DNA of 64,000 nt from positions 18,459,217 through 18,523,216 of the forward strand of contig OZ020246.1 of assembly GCA_963971285.1 (NCBI GenBank). Direction: 5' to 3'. The DNA is from Astropecten irregularis. Its lineage: Eukaryota; Echinodermata; Asteroidea; Paxillosida; Astropectinidae. The notes below the pieces were generated by a model, which had not been told where the DNA came from, ran no database searches, and saw nothing but the letters and a program-made list of their open reading frames with translations. Below, piece after piece: positions 12,101-27,100 of the stretch (position 1 is the first letter of the stretch; each line of letters begins with the position of its first letter). Position numbers and translations under genes: made by a program.

Positions 12101-15100
12101 TCATTTGCAGAGTGAGGTTGTGCATTCCATTGACAAGCTACACCAGTTCATTGCTCCCAACGTGCTAACATCCAGATTCAGTGGCAGTTTCTCCTATGAT
12201 CATGATAGCTGGGTCAGGTTTAGAATGGTAAGTCAAATATTTCTTTCTTTGGGTAAAACCAAAATCTCTCCCAAATAGCAAAACATTTTAGGCAGTGGCT
12301 TTGAAATGTTTTAGTTGCCAACCTAGCTGATGTGAGTTCCTTAGATAGTCAACCAACTCACAATATGGCCATTTGGTTGGTTTCACGGTACCATCTTTGA
12401 AATGAGTCTATGGAGGCTCAGGCTCTGACTCAAAATATTGGTTGTGGTTTTTCATTGAAACTTAAGCTCTGTTTTCTTTTTCAAACTAGAGAATCTATTT
12501 CTGAACTGCAGCCAAAAGCCTCTATTTTGATATGCGTTGTTTAAAAATGGATTCACAAAATGGAGCCGGAGCTTGAGCCTCTGTTTCGTAAACCCCCTTA
12601 GTGGAGTCTGTCATGAGTATGTGGTGTAGGAAAGATTACAAGTTTTTTTTGTATTGCACAACTTGCTAAAATTTATGTAGTTATTGGCCTTGTGCCTTGA
12701 TTATATGAGAAGGAGATCAAACAGGCTTGATAGTATCTTTCAGTTTCGTGTTGTTACTTTTTTACAGAAAAATATCACAGCTTTGCTTTCTGAGTTCTAT
12801 TTATCTGAACTTAATGTTGATACTAAACCTGGGTGTTAAATCCAAGCAAGAGTTATTATATCCACTTTTCTGCTTTCAAACTACTACATCAATTGTTTAA
12901 TACATTACTAGCCAGATAAAGGCTAGCAGTCTGCAGCTGAAACGCCGCTACCTTTCAGCCAACATTGTGAGCCATTGAACACTCAGCTTCTTACCATTTT
13001 GTACAATGAAAAACCTGTATTAAAATTGTTTCTTGTACGTATATATACTACCGGTAGTCCCAAGTTTATGCTTTTTTCAACCAAATGCTTGTACAAATTG
13101 TGTGTCTACATCTCTACATAATATCAGTCATTGCATTGTTTAATATTTTGTGTGAAATTGTGCATTCCTCAGTACATGGGTTATGAAACCAAGGTGATGC
13201 CAGGTTATGAAACCAAGGTGTTATGCCAAGGTGCTCTAAAGGCCATTACTTTAGTTGGTTTCAAAATGTTGGCACAGATTTAACTCCCATGTGGGTAGTT
13301 CTGGACTGACCGTCTGCAGTGAGGCAACATAAAGATAAACTCTTATCAGAATCTGAGGTCATTTAGCTGAATTACAAAAAAAAAACGGAGTTAACTCTTA
13401 ATATTTAAAAACTCAAGCTTTGTGTGAAATTGCCCCAATTCCTTCCCTGCTTTCTTTGCAAACCTGAGCTAAATGCACTGTACCCAACCGCTGTATCAAT
13501 TCAAACCGATTTATTCACCTTGCTGAACAAATTCTTCTGTTCAGGTCTGACAAAGTGATCCAGATTAAAAACAGATTGTGAACTTGTGAAAGCATTCCTT
13601 TTGTTAGACTAATACGATTGATCACAAAAGAAGCGTGTCAATAAAATATGATTACAACAGAATTTGGGTCTGGGGTCAAATTCTGGCCAGGGTCTACAAA
13701 TTTGCTTGCAATACTTATTTTGTGTAATTTGTGCTAGTATTCAAGCTGGCCTGCTTATTTTTGTTCCTGACAGCAAAGTTTATATTTTTAGGACAAAGAT
13801 GCCCGAAGCAGTGGTTTATTTTCAAGCAAAACTGGAATTGGGTATCCTCCGTTGGTCAGGATAAGGTCACAGCCACAAACTAGTTCCCTGACTTCTCCTT
13901 GTATGAAGACATGTTGTTTACATTTCACTGCTGATTACAGTAAACCAGAGGGGAGAATTGTTGACGAAGGAATCAGTCAGTGTTATGTTTTTTTCACCCC
14001 CTGGCCACCCAAACAAGGTGAAAAGTAACCCCAACAGGGGGGTACCTGTGGTCATTTTGAGGGATGCAGGGAATGTTGGTTCTGACCCCCTGGGTGCCTA
14101 GAATCTCATACCTGCATTTTTATGCCTCTTGATGTTTTCGTGATCAGGAAGGTTTTAATTGGTTCCTACCTAAAATAAGACGAGGGAAAATGCAGTATGC
14201 CAGAAATTGTTGGTATGCTGAGTGAAATAAGCATCTGATAACAGTTTGGTTTGATACTAGAGAGTGTATCAGTAATCACCGCTGCTAGTGCATTTGATGA
14301 GCGGGATTGTGGCATATGATCCAGTGCCATTGTTTCAACCCTCTGCAGTTTTTTCCCCCTTTGTCTCCAAAACACATGGTATTTGTCCGTGACATGGTGG
14401 CTTTGGTATGTGGCGTCTTGAGTCAGTTGCATTGAGACAGTGTTGGGTGAGGTTTAGGGCTCTCATCAGTCAGTACGGGAGTGTGAAGGTGTTAATATAA
14501 CACTCACTGTGCCTAAGGACAGTGCGAGGGACTTGTATTCAGCCTGGTCTTGGAGGAATATACTGGGAGAGGACATTTACAGCTGTTGCAGAGTTCCTGT
14601 TTTTCGTTGAAGAATCTGTTTTTACGCCATCTAGGATTGCAGGTGCCATCTCTTGCATATAATCGCATGTAGGAACACTTTGGTAGGTTTCTTTTTTACA
14701 AAAGTAGAATTAGTTCAGGGCAGTTAATGCAGAATTTTCTCGCACTTGCGAAGAAGATGATGAAGTGGGTTTCAGTCCTAGCAGCTTGTATCTGCGTGAA
14801 GAGAACAAAACCGAGGCTGCCAAAGTTGCCAACATTGACACACAAACAGGATGAAACAACCCAGTACGGTCAATGTTTCAAAATCTTGAAGTTGTTTTCA
14901 TTATTTCTCTCACATATATTCAACAAGAGGATATTATTCTCCACGTTTCAGCTGGTTTGAAAGAAACATGGTTGTGTATGATTGTCTGAGATGGTTTTTG
15001 TCTTGATTGTCTTGTGCTTTAACTTATCAAGAATCAAGTCATAAGGTTCCAACTTAGTCGTTTGGAGACAACAACATATGACAAATCATAGGGTAAATTA

Positions 15101-18100
15101 TTATTACATCATTCCATAATTGTCACCATCATCCATGTTCATACATGTGTAAGTATTATCCCAACTCATATAATAACCCCAGAGGCCCCGTTGTTCTTCC
15201 TTTTATGCAACTCCTTGCCCTTCATTGTCAACACTGATCAGAGTCTTTCTGGACTGATCACTCCCAGCTTTCCAAATTTCCAGACAACTAGAAGATGATC
15301 ATCTTGAGGGGGTTCTTTGACCTTTTTCTCTGGGTTTATTTATAGTCTTTGTCTCAGTACTTCCAGACCAATGTCCAGACTGAGTGAATAATAGGAGGAT
15401 GTTAGGAGGATGTTATAAGGTGTTGATGACTCTTGTCTGGTCGGGACTGCCTTGCCATAGGCCATTGACTCCATGAAGCGGAACAAAGTCTTATTTTTTT
15501 GGTTCAAGAATGGTCACAAGTAATTGACATGTATGTATATTACATGAGCGTTATACTTCTGTACTAGATTTCATTTTGGTTTTGAAATTTGTTCATTCAA
15601 ACTTGTCTGTATTCAAATTGTTGACTAAGAATTGATGTATGCAATTTTATTCCTATATTCCTGTAATGTTATTATGTTAGGCTGAAAAAAGTGAAAATGT
15701 AACTTTTGAGTACCGATATGCCAGTCCAGGAGCCGATTTCACTAATACTTTGAGATCATCGCTAAATTCCCAAATCCATCGCTATACGGAAAATTGCAAC
15801 GCAAAGTAGCAATCAATTTTATGTTTAGCGATGGACTTGGGCTTTAGCCATGGTCGCAAAGCGTTCTATCGGCCCTAGGACTTGAAGTAACTGATCGGGA
15901 AAATAATATCAAGAGATGATAAGGAATTTAAATAGATTTTGCATTTTGTTAGTACAATCTTAGCTAATGATAGCTAACACTTTACACGAAAAAGTCCTGT
16001 ATTTGTTAAAAGAAATCTGGACAAATGTAAGATAGGAATCTGACTTCTTAATAAGTTCTTATCCTGTTGAATCTTGTTTCCAACTTTTCCAGCTAAAGCT
16101 GTGATTTCCCACACATACCACACGATGTCATCAAGTTCACAGCCATATGGGGCAGTATGCATGCTAACCCATAAATCATACCAAATTTGTTTGACAAATT
16201 GAATGATATGAACGTGTGCATCAGGCCGAAGCAGGATACATTGCTTAATCATTGATATCCTGTTTTTTGGTAAAGAAATATGTTTTTTTTCCAAGTGCAG
16301 TGACATTTGGGCTTAGCTTTTAATCTGTAAATAACTTCATCTTGGTGATTTACGTTGTAAATGTTTAATTTTATTGCGTTTTTTCACTGTTTCCCTGGAC
16401 ACTCTGTCCCCCTTCGTTCTGATCCTCTCATCCATTGATTTATGTGTATCTTCACTTGAATATTTGTGTCATTTAGCCTTTGATAAAGATCAACACTTCA
16501 GGCCCTCCTAACTTTGAGTATGTTTCACACCATTATTTTGGTTGATTATTTGAATTTTTAAAGTTTCTCCCTATCCCTTCTCCCCTGTCTACTTCAGAAA
16601 CTGGAGCCCTTCATCTCCGGATGTCAGAGTGCCGCTAAGTTTCTCTTCACCTCCATGGAAGAGTTCACCATGACCGGTACTCCGCTGAGTTCCAACGAGA
16701 TCAACCAGGCCATCGAGATGGTTAAGCACAAACACCAGGACATTTACCAGGATGCCAGGCTGGCCGGTCTGCACCGAGAGGGCGACAGCATTCTGGGTGC
16801 CCTCAGGAAACACGAGGGACCGCTCTCATTGACCGAGGACTTCCAGTGAGTTGTTTCATCTTAATTTATTTTAATTGTATTGGTGGGTTGATTAATTGAG
16901 GTGCAGTGCTGGGAAAACATAACGATACTGTCTAATTAGAGATGCTGCAATGTCATCTCAACTGACTGGAATCCACTTGTCCAAACCCCTACATACTGGA
17001 TAGGTCCCCAGTATCCATCTCTTGTTTTCATCCTCGTGACAGAGTTAGTTGAAAAGACAAATCTCTGCCATAAGAGATGAAACTCCAAGCATCATGCACT
17101 TAGGTCCAGTTGATCCCTCGCATCTTGCCAAGTACCAACATTGTGTCTGCGTTACCGGATCAATTAAAGAAAATGGTCCGGCCTGATTAAACAGACAGGT
17201 TGACTTTATCTCATGACAAATCTGGATAATCCAGGGGCGGCTTATTGTGCACGTATGAATAGAGGTGTATCCCTGGGATGGGACGGTCACACCAAAGACT
17301 GTCTTTACTTGTCTCATTTATTAAGGTATAATCCCAGGGATTGAAGAGCAGGTCCTTGTTGGACTGGTGAGAGTGATTCATGCCAAGTCATTGTTTAGTC
17401 ACTGAGACTTAGACGCTGGACACTGAGCTTATCACGGTCTGCAATGCACAGACTCCTCTTAAGTTGTCATGAGCTGGGTGCAGTTTAAATTGAGATCATT
17501 GGCTATGGGAAGAATGGATTTTAATGGAACATAATTGAGAAGTGAAGCATGTAAAACCCTTTCCAAATGCTAACCACCCTCGTGATTCTTAACAGTGAAA
17601 ATCCACAATTTGATGATTATATTAATTAAAAAGCTGTATCCTCTTTGAGTGATCCCCCATGTACCATTCCCAAGTTGCAGCATTGCTGCGTGTATCGATG
17701 AAATGATCCCTGGTATACATATGGCGGTATGAGCGTGGTTTCATGGCTTCTGACTGCCAAACGAACAAAGATAATTGACTATTAGGGACACCACCAACGT
17801 AGGGCTGGATAGCTCAGTTGGTAGAGCGGTTGTACAGTATTCAGGAGGTTGTTGGTTTGAATCCTGCTCCAGTCAATTTTTCTTTGTTCCGTTTCCAATG
17901 ACTTTAAATTCAGTCAATTTCCCTTGTGGTTATTTGATCACTAAACATTTGAACAGCAAAAACTCAACTGAGCAGATTAAATTTTCTCTTAATTTTCTAC
18001 TAGATTGACCATTTTGGAGAGTATTTAACTAAAATCAGAGTGATTTTCACTTGAAATAATTACTTCTTCAGATTAGCAGATTGTCAAACAGAACCAGGGG

Positions 18101-21100
18101 TCATTTTCAAAGACGTGCTTTAGCATCGAAGCACAAGTAATTTGCTTAGTAAAATGAATGACATTGAAGGCCTGCCTGCACTTACAGATAGTGTGGTGTG
18201 ATGTCCTTCGTATCCCATTAAACCCTGTTTGTTGCATGTTGTCCAGACCTGCACCATGGCTACATACAGATCATCCCCCCAGTCTAAGCCGACTTAGAAT
18301 CTTGTCAGATCAGTTTGACCACCTGTTGTGCATCTTTCAAACCTCAATACAAAAATCATGACATTGCTGAAACTGTCTGAGCCTGAGACTAGACTGTTCT
18401 ATGCACCTACTTTCCCTCCTAATCTGCTGCTGTGATTGTGCTTCAGTGAATTAAGTCAAATCAATACTGAAGCGTGGATGGGGTTATGTCAATGTTTTCT
18501 CATAATAATGGACCGTTGTTGGTTTAAACTGAATGTTTTTGTTCCCAGGTTTATAACTTATTGGATACACTCCCGTTCCAAAAAAAATTGTCAAGTGTGG
18601 GTAGTGGTACTGTATTCAATGCCATCGTTGATTACAATTTAATGTAGAAAAAATACTGGTACGTTGAATATTGAAGTTTATTTTGAAATGAAGTTAACAT
18701 ATAGATGTAGTAAATTCAAATCAATTAAAATATATTTCCCTCCAAGATTGGAATACATTATTATGATGTTTAAACAATTTTGCCAAGGTGAACTTTGAGG
18801 TACATCTAGGTGTTTGGCTTGAGGTTAATCTAGGTGTTTGCCATGATGTAAATCTAGGTGTTTTCCACAAGGTGACAGCTACGTATTTGTGACTCGAGAC
18901 ATTCATGCAATGACACAAGTTTCAATGATTATTCTTTTTTATCTCTCTCCCTTTTTCTCTGTCCCGTTTGTTTCCTCTAGGGATGCCATGGTATGTGTTG
19001 GTGCCCTTTTTGACCAGGTACACCAAGCCTGTACTCAGCTGGATGAACTGGCAGACAGAAGACTCAACATTCTCAACCAGAGACTGCAACTTGCCATATT
19101 CGAAGAACAGACAACTGATGTAAGCCCCTGGCACCTAGACTGAATCTGTTTTCCACCTGTGTTGTATGTTTTCTGGGGGAAACTTACTTAGGAGAAAAGA
19201 AGGGAAGCAAACAATGTTAGATTTAATGTTACCTGGATTGAGCTGGCAAAAGAGCTTTCCACACAGTATCTCACATCCTGGGTGCATATCGTCATTATCT
19301 CTTGACATCTGAGACCCTGAGACAACTTAGGATATTTGACTGAGAGAAGCCAACTAAGTCTTGCCTTGAAATGGCAGGACAGATGGCTGAACACCTGACA
19401 ACTTTGCACTCTTGGTGGAACTAGGTCATGTTGGTTGTTATTCTCCTTCCTCCTAACATACATTCCCAATTCAAATTGTACGGTTGTGATTGATTGTCAG
19501 GCAGGAAGACTATAGTTTGTCTTTGGCTTTCAAGTTATGATTACTTCAGCTACTGCCAAATGAGAAGCAATGACCAAGACATAAAAGTTGAACAGGCATT
19601 GTTGAACGATACTTTTTTTTTTTTTTTTTTTTTTTCACTGGTCAAACCGTACTGTTCCAAAAGTGTACTTTGAAGCCTTTTCTGTTAAATCTGGCAACTC
19701 AGCCTCATCAAGCTCATAATTCCTGTTTTTTATTTGTTTTTCCAAATTCATGATCCAATCCCAGCACTGCAATCCCCTAGAAATAATACGCATTTGTTGA
19801 AAGTACACAAGAGCGGCCACAGAGGAATACTGAAATCGCAGCCAAGTGTTTAATGTGGATGTCAGTGTTTGCACTGATAACGTGCTGTTTTGAACCTCTC
19901 CGCTCTGCAAAGCTCTGTGGTTTCTGGGCAAACATTGATACAATCAAATGAAGTTGGGATTGTTCTGTGTTTTCCTTTGAGCGGTAAAATCCCGCTCACC
20001 TATTTCATGTTGATATTCAGTTAATAGGCCAACGCTGCGAGTTAATTATGATTGTATCAAGGATTCATTTTCAGGCCAAAAAAAGCAGACCCTCTAACAA
20101 TATTGCTAGTGTACATTTTCTTTGTTATCTTGCCATTGCAGTTACTGTGTGCAGCACACAGATTTCAAGTCATGCCTAATCAATGCAGTACCGGTATTCT
20201 AGAAATCAAATTTGGCAACAGAAGTGGAGCTTTTTTCTGAAGTTGATGTAACTTCATCAGGTCTCCAGCTTAACCAAATTATGCAGGTTTTTTCCGGAAA
20301 ACCAAATTTACCAAGCCGAGCCATATAGTTCTTTACAAATTAAGAGCATACTGCACACCATACAATCAGTGTGCTAAATATCCAAGCATTCTTTCCCAAC
20401 TCTGATTTTAATTTAAAATATCCATTTCTGACTTTATAGGAAGAGAAACTTTAATACTGGTCGGGCCCAGCCACTCAAAAAGCCAGGCCTGGCCTTTGCA
20501 TGGGGTCCTGGGCTTCTGTAATTCCTAGCCTTGAACTATCATCTTAAAACCTTATAGGCAAATTGAGTCTACATTGTTGCTCTATTGCACTGAAGTTCAG
20601 GGCTGACAAGATGAAGATTTCAGGCCTGAAAGTTTGTGCTTGGCCATGTTATTCAGTGGTCATGTCTAACCAGTTTTTAAGTTGCTCTCCCTTAAGTATT
20701 CAACTGTGTCTTTACAAGATGATGATTTGTCAAAGTGGTTTCCACCACTCCTGCAATTTTGGGAGGTGAATGGTAATTTGTGCACAATTGTCCCCTTTTG
20801 AAGAAAACCCATTGATGTGTTTGGACCCCCATCTGTTCCATTTCAACAGGTTACAGAGTGGATGAGCAATGAAGGTGAGCTCCGGCTCATCCAGTTGAAG
20901 GAGGAGAAAGCTGACTCCTTAGGGAGCATCAATACCATCCAGAAGGACTTTGAGAAGTTCTATTTCACTGCCATGGTAAGGAAGTCAGGACACCAGACTG
21001 GTAGGATGACAATGAAATCATGAATCCCATAAAATAATGAAAATATATTTAATTGTATTGCATTGCCTGGTGGTAGATATGACCTTTGGAGAACCTTCAT

Positions 21101-24100
21101 TTTCAAAATTGACTGCAGCCTCATATGCTGTGTAAATACAACCCTACCTTGGAGGAGGAAAATCTAAGCTTCAACATCAATATTAATACTCAACAAGAAA
21201 ATCAAATAATATTGTATCCTGTTTGTTTGTGTGAAAACAAACACACAGTGTCATTGTTTGTCTACACCAGTAACTTTCAATAGAAGTTGGCTCACTTTTC
21301 CCATCCAGGTACGTGTGAACCATGGCAATCCAATTAGCCCAACAGCATTTCCAAGGGTTCCTGTTCTCTTTTTTTTGCGCTGTCACTTTCCAAAATAAAA
21401 GTCGCAATGAATGGCTCTTTGTTGCTGAGCAGAAAATAGTAGCAAGAAGGCAACATGGGTTTACTTTGTTTAGTGACTCTATATTTTGTTGGTGTCTTGG
21501 ATACCAGTTAACATCAGTGGAATCAGGTTAGGTAGATAGGATAGGGTGTCCTTGGTGTGTATCTTGAGGTTGATTGGGTCAGTAGGTAAGTGTGTCCTCA
21601 GTTCTCTTCTTGTCATCTCTCTAAAGTCTCTCCAATCAAGTTTTGCTCCTCCTGAAAAGAAAATTGATGACCTTGCAGTCCAACAAGACAAGGAGAAGGT
21701 CTAGTGTCATTCACCATAATTAATCCATTTTGTCTTCTAAACAGAAACACATCGGACGAGGCGAAGATCTTCTGGAGGATGCCCAGGTCCTGGCTGAGTC
21801 CTGCGAGAAGGAACGACCGGGCATCCAGGAGATTGCCCGCTCCCTGCGCCATCAGCTCAAGCTGTTCACTGACCGGCTGGAGGACAAGAGGAGATACATG
21901 GAGGATGCGGGGAAGCTGTATACAATGCTGGATAAGGTATTAGGACCACTTTACGTTAGGAGGTCATTAGCATTGACTTGTATATGCAACTGCTGCTGAC
22001 AGTGGCAGCTGTACATCCATAACATTGCTCTCTGATAGTGAACTTCTCGGAAAGAATGGAAGTACATGAGAATCCTAAGGAGGTCCCAAGAAGGTCATGA
22101 CCAACTGGTCTTCAGTTTCTAGTTTCTTGAATAGTTAATCAAACTGCTTCATTTTACCTACACAGAAGCTCACTGCCACCCTACCAATCTAAATTCATGC
22201 TACTGGCTTGCAGTAATGCAAGTCAAGTCACTTGTCTTCTCAGGATTGGTATCCTTGTCTCTTCCACTAAGCTTTTTCATGGTAACCACAGATTTGGGCA
22301 TCAACCGACTCGCCAACATCTCTTGGGCTCTGACATCCTAGATATCTGATGGTCTTCCTTCGTTCTTCTTGTTATGAGTTTTACTCACTGCCCATAGCAG
22401 TGCATTCCTATATCCCTTGCAGCTGTTTCGCTGTCAAACCATCACCTGGAGGTGTTAATTTCACACCCGACTCTCTAAAATCTCTTTCATTTACAGAGGA
22501 AATATTCCACCTGTTGTAGATAATCTTGTCCAGCACCTAGGGTGTGAGCCGGATTACACAGAGGCTTAATATCTCTAGCCTTGGATCATCCTCCCACACC
22601 CTAGGTGACAGCATCAGTAAGCATGCAGCACATCTCATCATAATTCCACCTCACACCATTGAGCTAACCTAATTTGTATGCTCCACTCTCGGTAAGATTA
22701 CCTTCATTAGGTCATTGTTCTATCATAATTGTCAACACCTGAGGTGCCAGAAGGATTATTCAATCTAGATGGTGTGAATCAGTGATATCCCTCTGCTTCA
22801 TCTCTGATGCACAAGCAAGGAGCGAAGTCTCACACATTGAGTGACTGGGACCGGTGCAGTCAGTGACCTACGGCGATACAAAATATCTTCCGGGAGCATT
22901 TTGTGTGATTTAGGGAGAAGAGTAGAACCTGGCTTCCCGTTGACTTTGACTTGACTTTGTCCAAACTTCCCCCGACTTCCCTCCCTCCAGTCTCACTCCA
23001 TGATTCCTCATTTTTTTTCACCGCTTGCTCTTTCCAACGCAAGTCAATGAAACCATTTTCATGGGAATCTTGATTTGTTTTCCTCTACCTTTTTTGTTTT
23101 TCTTTTGTGAGTATTTAAGTTGGCATTCTGTAGAGAAGGTCGGACGCTATTCTTTGTTCTTTTCAAACTACCCAGCCCCAGTCTTGGGATTGTCAACCTT
23201 GAAACTTAACATAAAAATGCACAACACATTCAGTTGAAAAAAGAATAGGACCAGGAAAAATCTCTCATTAAGAAAACACTACTCCACAGTTTTGAATGAT
23301 GTCGGCTTTGACCCCCGCTTTCCCAATTCACCCACTCCCAAGCCACACCCACTCCCAAGCCACACCCCTGGAGGTCCCCTTCCCTCCATTGGTCCCCTTC
23401 CCTTTTTCCTACTCATTTCGTCTTTGAAGAGATTGTTACATCTCCCTGGTCACGTTTAACCCTGGCTTAGGCTTAGGATTGTTGTCTGCTCTCAGAGTTG
23501 TAAGTCACCTTTTGTATTTCCATTTCAACAAGTAGTGGGTTGGTCATTATCCAAATACTATTGAGTCTATTTGCCGTCCAAACCTGCCCAGTCTAATCTT
23601 GTTGGTCTTGGCACGTCTTATCCCCTTGATCCTTGTAGTCAAGGAAATCCAGACAGCATCTTGGCATTTTCCAAGGTAATATCCTGCTGTGAGGCTAAAG
23701 ATTGAAAAGAAATTGAAACTATTTGTGTAACAATCTTGTTTGAATTAAGTGAAACACTGATGACAATATATTAGTTCTTAGTCATGGGGAGAAAAACTGG
23801 GGGTTTTTTCCATCTATTTCTCATATTGTCAGTGGCTCTTGAATTATTCATGATCTTGTATAATTAGGATTTAGGGTTTCCATGGTCTATCATGAGAGAT
23901 CCTCACAAGTGATTATTGTCATTGAAAAGTGAACAAAGAAAAATTGACTGGAGCAGGATTTGAACCAGCGACGTCCTGAATACCGTTCAGGCGCTCAGGA
24001 GGTGTTCAGTGCTCCCGTCAATTTTTCTTTGTTCACTTTTCAATGACTTTAAAATTCAGTCAGTTTCCCTTGTGGTTATTTGATGATTAAGTGATTATTA

Positions 24101-27100
24101 TGTTTGCGTATGAGAGATAGAAGCTATCATTGAACCTTTACTTCGTTTCCATAGTTTCCCCTGAAAAAAAAACACACATAAAGTTGCTTATGAGATACAG
24201 TTTACCATTACTCCTGGGATATCTGTGTCTGTTCATAAACAGGCAATTTTTTTATCCAATATATGACAACTCTTGTTGTTTCCTTTCCCTTATCAAGACA
24301 AGTTTATAATTGGTCACCAAGGACAGGATTTGAGTACCGGTAACTACCAGTGGCTGTAATCTTTTGCAATGCTTTATAAATAGTGGCATGATTGAACTGG
24401 CATGAGTCCGTGATGGGAGGCTGTTAGCCGCAGGTGTTTCCTACCTGACCAACCTTGAATTTCTTTTAAAAGGTGAGAGGAAATACACTTGTTTGGCCGA
24501 TATCATCACTCGATGGTGGAAAAGAGCCTTACATAAGCCCCTGTCCTGTTGATCGTGACATCTCAGGATGTACATGTACATACGTTCATGAACCAAAAAC
24601 AAAGTCCAGGAACTGATTATGAGTGATAGCTTCCTAGTGTCTGGCGGCGTTAACGGACAGATTCTGCCAGGAGATTAAGTGCAATTGGTGGACAATCATT
24701 TCTTGAAGATTGTTTGAAATCATCGGGTTATTATCCACGGGGATTATTTCATCTTTGGGCTGTGCTGGTGCTGACGGAGGACAGGAAAGATTTGTAATCT
24801 CGGTTGTTTTTGTCAATTTGCCAACCTTGACTGGTACTCCAGGCGGTATCGCTCCAAGCATCCACCTCATGTTAACAATCAAGTCTCTCATTTTGTGGTA
24901 TTGCCCCAGCTGTTGGAATGGTCAAACAAGCTTGGGATCATTCTAAGGCCTGTTGATGAAGGACTGGAGTGATTTATCATTAGGCCATAAAAAAAAAATT
25001 GTTGTATTGGCGTAACGGAGGTTTGGAAAATAGGGTAGGGCGGGCGGATTTTTTTTTTTTATATTTAATTTTTCATGGGGTATTAAATGCTTTTTCCCCT
25101 GTATATCACAGTATTTGACGTGTCAAATAAAGACAAGAAATGACATAACAACTTTAACCAGTCTGGTTTCCATCTTTTGCTCCTTTTAAGCTTTTAATCT
25201 GCATAGAAATTTGCGATTTTCTTTTTTCTTTTTTTTTTCCCCCCGATTTGTATTTATTTATTAATTTATTAATTGTTTTTTTGGTTTAAAATGTTTACGG
25301 TCGGGGCATATTTTTGGGTCGGGCGGGTTACGCCAATACAACAATTTTTTTTTTATGGCCTTATACATGAACTAGCAATCAAGTCATTGGAATCTATGAG
25401 ATATGGCAGAAAATATAATAATTAAAAACAGTAACTGGACTAATGCCAGTCTAAAATCTGCCTTTGATCTGGCAGTGAAACCCCAGAATTAGAACAATAA
25501 ACACAGCTTGCTATTCAAACCTGCAAAAACAATAGACAATGGACATTGTTAATAGAAGTGGGGAACTCTTTAGGAGTGTGTATGGATTTCTGTCAGTCAT
25601 TGTTTTGTGGATCTCATGTTGACACATGTTGATTCAAAATGTGGGATGAGTTAGCCAAAAATAAAATTTGGAACAAAAAACAAGAAGGAAATCACCATGA
25701 CTAATTTATGACAAACATGTAACAATGCATCTAGCAAGGGCATGCATTGTGTCAGACTTTCCCCGGGGCCTGCTGTTTCATCAACATCCCGCCGTCCTAA
25801 TATGAATGATTTCATGATGTCATCCTGCGCATAATTCATCCACAAACATCCCCACTGGCATAGGAAGCTCCATAAGGCCTTCTCAGTTACTGAGTTAGTC
25901 GCAGTTTCCACCCATGCAGATGAAGGTGAAGTTGCTGCTGCAACAGTGGTTTGGTTTTTGTCTGTTTTTAGTTAGTCATCACTAAAGGTGTTGCTGGTGT
26001 TTCTTGTCAGAGTTGAGCTGACACTGTTTATGGTTTTAGGTTTGGTTGAAGATGGCTGTACATGACTGTGTGTTCAGATTGTTGAATAAAGGTTTCCAGA
26101 CTCATATTACAACCAGGACATTGCACATTAGCTCCTTGAGTAAACGTAGACTCAATTCCGAAGGAAGAAAAGCCATAAGTCATTGACTGAGTCTGATTTC
26201 ACTTGCAAATCTTAAGAACATGAGGATGATGTCTTGGCGCCAACGGCAACAAGCAAACCTGATGATTTGTGTCTGTTGCCTGGTATTCCTACAGACACCG
26301 CTTCTCCCACACACTGACATGGAGGATGAAGTTCGTTTCCTTCAATTAATTCACAAAGGAAGGCTTTGAGAGGTGCTAATTGCAGCCACTTGTCAAGCTG
26401 GTGGATACTACTTCCAGTAGGGGTATTAGGCAATAAGACAGTAGAGTTATGGGATGGATTATGCACAGATTCATCTGTCATCTACAAGGATTAAGACTGG
26501 AACTACTCAGACTTGTTTACATTGGTAGTGGTTATTGTCAGGCATTTACAGATGTGGAACTGGGAAATACATATTTAAATTCATAAGGAAGATGTGCATT
26601 TGATGAGGCAACAGAAAATGTGGGGTTTTTTATTTTCGTACAACCCTTCGTTGTGTTCTTATAAGAAGAATAATTTCATTGATAATTGGTGAGTTTTCAA
26701 TTAACATTAGTCCAGCAGTACGATTTTCATTTGTCATGTTGTGGACATGGCCCACTGTCTCAACTGTAGGCTCCGGCTCTGGCTTTACCTTCAAAAAACA
26801 GGCTGTGGATTTTGTTGAAGCTGAAGCTACATTTTCATGTCCAACACAGAGTGTCTACTTCTAAGCTATATCCAAAAGCCTTTTATTTTGATGCCTGACA
26901 CTTTGAAGTGATTGTGTGAAGTGGATGAGCCAAAGCTGGAGCCAGAGCCAGAGCCAACATTTAAAAAAAGGGTCATTCAAAAAAAGCCAAGAATTTTCTT
27001 CCAGACTCAAAATTATTTCATAGAAAACTACCTTATCCCTGCCGATCCAAATAGGAAGTGGTCAGTCTTTTACCCATTATACAAAATGTCTTTTCTTTAG

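Larger units (their letters stand above)
12228..16597 (+). other. Intron 5
   Basis: 4.4 kb. It contains a second copy of the GGCTC-type MITE (about 12385-12600), a weak GGGCCGAT-ended element (15729-15876) and the 3' end of a hairpin-motif repeat lacking the hairpin (about 16370-16511), directly before exon 6. The rest looks unique. Confidence 0.7.
16846..18980 (+). other. Intron 6
   Basis: 2.1 kb. It contains a full-length tRNA-like repeat (about 17625-17945) and a 27-bp tandem repeat of about three units (18785-18880) close to the exon 7 acceptor. Confidence 0.75.

Noticed and set aside
17803-17874. Functional tRNA gene (also 31070-31141, 31391-31462, 55489-55560)
   Set aside because: Conserved A and B boxes, but stem mismatches, no T at position 33 and shared long flanks fit a tRNA-derived repeat better.
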